A program made the translations under genes and the position numbers. Source: Vanilla planifolia (taxonomy: Eukaryota > Streptophyta > Magnoliopsida > Asparagales > Orchidaceae). Taken from it: a DNA stretch of 64,000 nucleotides. Below are positions 58,666 to 64,000 of this stretch, in pieces (positions within the stretch are counted from its first letter, which is position 1; the number at the start of each line of letters is the position of its first letter). The notes beneath the pieces are model-generated. The model worked only from the letters and a program-made list of their open reading frames with translations. It had not been told where the DNA came from and searched no databases. Location: assembly GCA_023846275.1 (NCBI GenBank), contig CM043874.1, positions 29,733,630 through 29,797,629 of the forward strand. The letters are read 5' to 3'.

Positions 58666-59912
58666 TGTTATCTCACAAATACACATCCACTGATATTGCA
58701 CTAGTTCAACAAGTTCATTGATACAAAATTTGGTTGAAAATTGTTTTAAAATGCCTAAAATTGAATTTTTTTTTATTGATTTCACTGCTTATCACTATTT
58801 ATCATCGTCTGTAGCCATCACTACCATTATCAGTAGTCATTATCATCGCTTGAGCTGAGCTATGCACCCATTTGACCTGAATTGATTTGGAAACACTGTT
58901 TGACCAATGCTCGACTTGCATCGACCCATTACCCTCAATGATCCTCACCAATCAACTAGTCTCGCCAGCCTATTTTGCTTAACCAAACTACCCAAAAATC
59001 AGACTGCTAGCCCCATCATGCTGCTTTCCCTATTGTTTCACTACTTTGACTTACCGTTTCATTGCTCATCATTGTTATCACACAAAACACATCTAATTTG
59101 GGAACTACTTAATTCAATTATTTTTTTTAGTTTTTTTCATTTTTTAAAAATAATATTACTAATAAACATTTTAGATCTCTATAAATAAGGATGTTCATGA
59201 GGTTGTAAGAGATAAAAATCATGGAATAAAAACTTATTTTGTTTGTGTGCGAAACACCTTTATGAACAAAAGTGTGTATGTCCAACTCTAGTTAGAGAGA
59301 TTCTAACTTCCTTTATGAGTGACAAAGATCAAAGATGAGAGAACCTTTCACTTGGAGAGCCAATAAACAAATCTCTTGTGAGAGACAAGGATCGAAGGTG
59401 AGAGACCCTCCACTGGAAGAGCAAAACACCAAACAGATTCTCACTTTCATCAACCCCCCAAGCTTTTCTACTAATCTAATTCACCACCACACATCATTTT
59501 ACCACTTTGGTGCTCCAAACGTTAATGCTTACAGAACTACAAGATATCATCACCAAAAAAGGTACACATTTTTTAGCAACCTTTATTTTTTAGGTAGTAA
59601 TCTAGTGTTAGAATTACTCTTTTCTCTTAAAATACTTCACATAAAATTTGTTTGAAATTTTTTATTTTATATATATGAAATTAGATGCGATAAAAAAATT
59701 ACTTTGTATGATTTTATGTTTAATATTTAAATTGTTACCACTTACTTTGCTTAATCCACTTTACAGCTTTGTGACACTAATATTTGAATGGTTCTAAAAT
59801 ACCACACGCATCATTTAACCTTAATTAGTGTATAATATATTTTCATATTTTCTAATAATCTATTGAGCATCTTCAATGTTGCATGTGCACATGTTGAAGA
59901 TGCCCTATGTTT
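58666..59912 (+). repeat. 3' LTR of the gypsy element
   Basis: Starts TGTTATCTCACAAATAC just after a purine-rich 'gaggaggaca' (58640-58649), a plausible polypurine tract. It aligns with 44445-45715 up to 'ctaataatctat' (59865). Beyond that the match is weak, so the true end lies somewhere between 59865 and about 59912. Open frames at 58907-59188 and 59335-59655 are LTR sequence, not genes. Confidence 0.75.
59867..59903. repeat. Inverted repeat with central 12-bp palindrome
   Basis: The arms 'gcatcttcaa' (59867-59876) and 'ttgaagatgc' (59894-59903) are perfect complements. Between them sits 'catgtgcacatg' (59882-59893), itself a perfect palindrome. It lies at the end of the gypsy 3' LTR similarity. 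Confidence 0.85.
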
Positions 59913-61831
59913 CTTAAGTAGTTACCTCTACTGCTTTCTTGAATGTGGACTAATCTAGCCCTTAATAGGTGGAGAAAACTATCTTGTAGTCTTTCTCTCT
60001 TACATTAACCAATGTAGTTTTCTTGTTTGGTGTAGAACAATGCCTTCAACAAGTTTCTCATACCCATTAATTACTTATTCTTATAGATCATGGTCAAAGA
60101 TTGCCTTCATTTTTACTCTTTAGTTATCATAATTCTATGATTAGTTAGGAATGAAGAGCATATTGTTTGCCATCAAAGAATATGGGACTTTGATACTAAT
60201 TGTAGAAGTTACACTCCAAAAATAGTGATATGAACAAAGAGAATAGACAAATAATAGATTATTTTACTAAATAACTTCAGATATAAAAGATTGAACTTTT
60301 CTACCAACACTTGGCTACGAGGGCCTCTAAGTAAAAGTGCCTTCACCCTCTCATTTCCTTTCTTCACCACCATGCCATACTTAAATTCAAAATGTCTACT
60401 ATTTATCGAGTTTTAACTTAAGTTTATAAAAGTCATTAGAATATTCTAGCATTGACTTTTTGATCAATTAATCTCTGGTGGTATCGATGTTTGTTATTGA
60501 TTTAATTTGAGTGCTCTTATTTTGGCCTTGGAAATGTTCTTGGATGGCAAATGCTTAAAATGAGAATTAAATTGTAGGAAGCAGATCTATTTGCAGTTTT
60601 TATCCATCAAGAAAAGCTTGTTGTTGTTTTCAATAATTCTAACTGGCTTCTCTTTTTTGTATTGAGTTTGAATTCTCCAAGTGCTTGTGTAGGCTACGCT
60701 TACAATGGAGCAATGTGTTGCTCTGACTTTGTTTATTAAAGTTGCATTTCTTTTTTTCTTTTGAATTTATGAGTTAATGTTGGATATAAAGCTTGTATTT
60801 CTCATTTGGATAGCTATTATTTGCTCCAAAATAAGACCGGTTAATTCCACAATGGTTTTAGTGAGCTTAGGTTGACTTAGTACTGATTTATTAAATTAAT
60901 TTATTCACTAATAAATAAATATATTAATTTTAATTTTTTTTGCAATGTTTTATGAAAAAAAATTCGTGTTTTTTCATATCGTTTTGAGAAATATTTAATA
61001 AAAAAGATACTATGAAATGATAGCAATATTCAATAAGATGAATTTTTTTATATTATTTTGAGAAAAACATATCGTATATATTTCATAGTTTAGAAGGATT
61101 ATTTATTTATTTAATGGGTTTATATAAATCAATATTTAGAAATTATAAAGGTATAAGTATTAATTATTTATTTATATTATGATATTTTAAATACTCATTA
61201 TTATTAACTTGAAAATAAGATTTAAGAAAGCAAATAATTTTATTTGAATTTATTCATTATTTTCTTATTTATTTGAATTAAATTAAGATAAAATTTAATT
61301 AAATAGATTCATGAGGTTAGAGGAAGATTTAGTTCAATTAAATAAGCTAATCATTTCCATTGTAGATACATTCTTAATCTTGATAATCTCAAATCTATGT
61401 TTGGAGAAAAATTTGTTTGATGAGTTATACTCCATATAGGGCCTATCACCCAATTAAGAATAACATTAAAAAAATTTAAAATATTTCTTATTATTTTGAA
61501 TTATTATAATTTTATCTTATTTCTTTCAGAAAAATAATATTGTATATATTTATATATACATATTATGATTTTGTTCATAATATATTAAATTTCTTCGAAT
61601 TCTAATTATATATTTTTATTTTGACTAATCCCATTACATTTTACTATATTATTAAAATAGATAAAACAATAATGTTGCAAACTTATAGACTATAACATTA
61701 CTATCCAAACTTTATGTTAAGATCCCAAACCAATTTATGCCTGTAGATATTTATGTGTGGTATGTAGCATTGCCACGTTCACGTTGCTATCTCTTCACAT
61801 GAAATTATGCATGTAGAAGCCTGGTAACAAA
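59913..61831. other. AT-rich intergenic DNA, no gene recognised
   Basis: No coding frame, RNA gene or element boundary that I can support. Confidence 0.45.
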
Positions 61832-61872
61832 AATTGGATGGAAGTATCAACAAAGTATCCTTCCATCCAATT
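61832..61872. repeat. Small hairpin, 12-bp perfect stem
   Basis: 'aattggatggaa' (61832-61843) and 'ttccatccaatt' (61861-61872) are perfect complements around a 17-base loop. It could be a folded remnant of a small element; no flanking duplication was found. Confidence 0.85.
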
Positions 61873-62656
61873 AAAATGATTTTAAAGCAAAGAAAATTCT
61901 TCTATTTTTTTTCCAAATTAACAGCTAAATTATTAAATAAATCATTCCTTTATTTCTAATAAGTTTTAGTCAAAAACATGTTCCCTAATGACTTTGTCAA
62001 TATCATCCTTTTTTCAATCTAAATCATAAACAAGACAAATCTATGAACTTGCATCATACATGATATTAAATTATTTTTTTTTTACTTCTATCGTAAATGC
62101 ATGAGAAGTGCCATAGTCAATTTGATGAGTGACAACCAAGTGCTAGGCTCAAACTCATATGTAGATTACTTTGACATTCTTTTTTTTTTAATTTTTTCTA
62201 AAGATCTTTTTGCACATACACACAACTTTAGTTTTGTTCTTTGTAACAAGAGATTAGTATAGATATAAAAAAAAACAAAGATTGAACTATAGAGAACAAT
62301 AAAATTGTTTACATTTAGAAAGTTCAATTCAATTTTGTCAAATGAAATTGGTGACATATAAAGTGCAAAAATGTTTTAAAATAAAATCTATATAACTAAA
62401 TCAATAATTTATATGTAACATCTCATTTTTAATTTTGACATTAATAATTTTTCTTCTATAAATAAAAGAGAATATTTAATAAAGTATCCTAAAATGGTCC
62501 TGACACATATCATATCATAATGGATCTATTCTTAAATTCTATCTAATATATGTAGAAATTTGATATTTTAGTATTTATTATTTTTAAGACTTGCAATGAT
62601 TAGTGGAGACTTACTATGTATTTTTATTAGAGAACTTGAGAACACAAAAAAATAAG
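61873..62656. other. AT-rich intergenic DNA, no gene recognised
   Basis: 'tgtaacatctc' near 62414 resembles the start of Tekay-type LTRs, but no matching end or second copy is visible in the window. Confidence 0.4.
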
Positions 62657-62710
62657 GAGAGAGAGAGAGAGAGAGAGAGCAAGAGAGAAAGTGTGAGAGA
62701 GAGATAAAAG
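62657..62710. repeat. (GA)n microsatellite
   Basis: Imperfect GA run of about 54 bp with short interruptions. Confidence 0.92.
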
Positions 62711-64000
62711 AATTTCATGTGAAATCCCCTAAATGAGGGAAAACTGACACTCGTAGAGAGAACTAAATATGTCACTATTGGTTTTTAAGTATAAAGGAAA
62801 TCAAATGATTTATATAAGATTGTATAGTTTTATGAGTGAAGAAGCCCAAAAGTTAGTATCTAAATAATAGACAAGAAGTGGTTTATAGGTTGGCAGTAGG
62901 GTTCTCAAACTATTCCTAAATGTTTATAATATTGAGGACACAAAGCCTTGAAATTAATTGGAGATGCTTTCTTATACTTTTTTTTTATCAACAATAGTCT
63001 CTTTCTCTTCCTTCATCAAAACATTTAGTATTTGGCTCATGTTTGCATCCAAGTCTCACTTTCTTTTGTTAAGATAATTACACTTCATTAGAGCATTATG
63101 AGCCCTCATGATAAGGAAGTTTAAGTTGAACAATTGATTCCCTAATAGTACTTAGGTAGTGATAAATTACAATGATGGCTTACCAAAGTAATTTCATTGA
63201 GAGTTAGGTATTTTTCGAAGTAAAGACCTAGTTGGATTAGCAAGACATGGACTAATAAGCTGTGTGGCAAAAATCACATCAACATTCTTTTACCTTAGTA
63301 AACCATTTTTTTATTTATGAAGAATCAAGTGGCATTAATTGTTGATAACTAATATGGTTATTATTGATGAGTAATTTGTAGTAGTTGTGGATGATTCTTT
63401 AATGAGAAAAAATATGTTTACCATTTAATTATACCCCTAAAGTTTTGTAGGGTAATGGTGCAAAATCAAAATAATTATGTCCCCTAAAATATATAAATTT
63501 GGGTAGAAGCAAAAAAGGTGTCTTCATTGCTTATCTACTTTAAGAAATGCTAACTTCCTCTTCTCTTTCAATCCTTCTATTTTCTCCATAGCCTTACCTA
63601 ATTTTTCATATAGAAGGATGTAAAAAGTATTTATAGCACTTTGAATTTATTAATTGAGTTATACAAAAGTCATTGGAGATTGAGGTAACACCTCTTACTA
63701 AGCTAGACATAGAGTTGGATAATTCAATTAAAGAGTTTAGTCCAAAAAAAGGATTGAAAAGATCTTAAATGGAGACCTTGTTTTGTGATGGAAATAACAT
63801 TAAAAGAGGAAAGAGTTACTCTTTCTACAAAAGGGATAATATGACTTGGGAGGCGTAGATGCTCAGATGGCCCCTTGCTATTCTCAAAGATAAAGGAATT
63901 TTTATTGAACTATTAGAGCATATATTCATGACGATGTCCCAAGTGAAAAGTTGGAAAGTAATGTCATTGTTAAGAGGTGATTCAATTATACATTCATGAA
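62711..64000. other. AT-rich intergenic DNA to the window end, no gene recognised
   Basis: No open frame of note, no recognised motif and no element boundary. Confidence 0.45.

Larger units (their letters stand above)
44445..59912 (+). mobile_element. Ty3/gypsy chromovirus-like element, internally deleted and split by a nested copia insertion
   Basis: Two direct repeats, 44445-45715 and 58666 to about 59900, act as its LTRs. Inside, on the plus strand, are a Met-tRNA-type primer binding site, gag with a degenerate zinc knuckle, a protease-to-RT linker and the C-terminal part of integrase. RT, RNase H and the integrase core are missing between about 47830 and 47985. The reading order agrees with the chromovirus layout. 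The middle, 48546-58476, is a separate copia element in opposite orientation. The right end of the 3' LTR is uncertain because similarity fades after 59865. Confidence 0.8.

Noticed and set aside
62414..62660. Possible Tekay-type LTR start 'tgtaacatctc'
   Set aside because: No end, partner copy or coding remnant was found in the window, so it is not annotated as an element.

Overview
This is a stretch of nuclear DNA from a flowering plant. It carries one protein-coding gene with spliceosomal introns and a plant-type WD40 product, a large load of decayed LTR retrotransposons of plant lineages, and a piece of chloroplast DNA (psaB and rps4 sequence) inserted among them. The window is strongly AT-rich apart from the GC-rich first exon. 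The species cannot be named from the sequence. Very long introns and old, heavily mutated LTR elements would suit a TE-rich angiosperm genome.

Layout. 1-6240: AT-rich intergenic DNA with short repeats and no convincing gene. 6373-31527 (+): a five-exon gene for a nucleoporin NUP43-like WD40 protein, 371 codons spread over 25 kb by three introns of 8.0, 6.6 and 9.3 kb plus one of 83 bp. The splice phases join cleanly. The introns hold tandem and direct repeats, a G-quadruplex/alternating purine-pyrimidine tract and unrecognised decayed coding-like sequence. 31700-36800: AT-rich intergenic DNA with a long (TA)n microsatellite and a possible retroelement gag remnant. 36800-44400: remains of a Ty3/gypsy (Tekay/Del-like) element whose reverse transcriptase is cut off by an LTR-like segment containing minisatellites, followed by a second LTR-like segment. 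44445 to about 59900: a nest of insertions. The outer layer is a Ty3/gypsy chromovirus-like element (+ strand). Inside it lies a Ty1/copia Sirevirus-like element (- strand), and inside one LTR of that lies a 1.56-kb chimeric plastid insert (NUPT). 59900-64000: AT-rich intergenic DNA with a (GA)n microsatellite and two small hairpins.

The only likely functional gene is the NUP43-like one, predicted to act in the nuclear pore outer ring (Nup107-160 complex). All transposon genes and both plastid genes are broken. The plastid rps4 copy is full length, with three premature stops each explained by a C-to-T change. No tRNA, rRNA or CRISPR was seen. Nothing here is clearly a new biological system; the triple nesting and the structured intron-1 tract are the most notable points.
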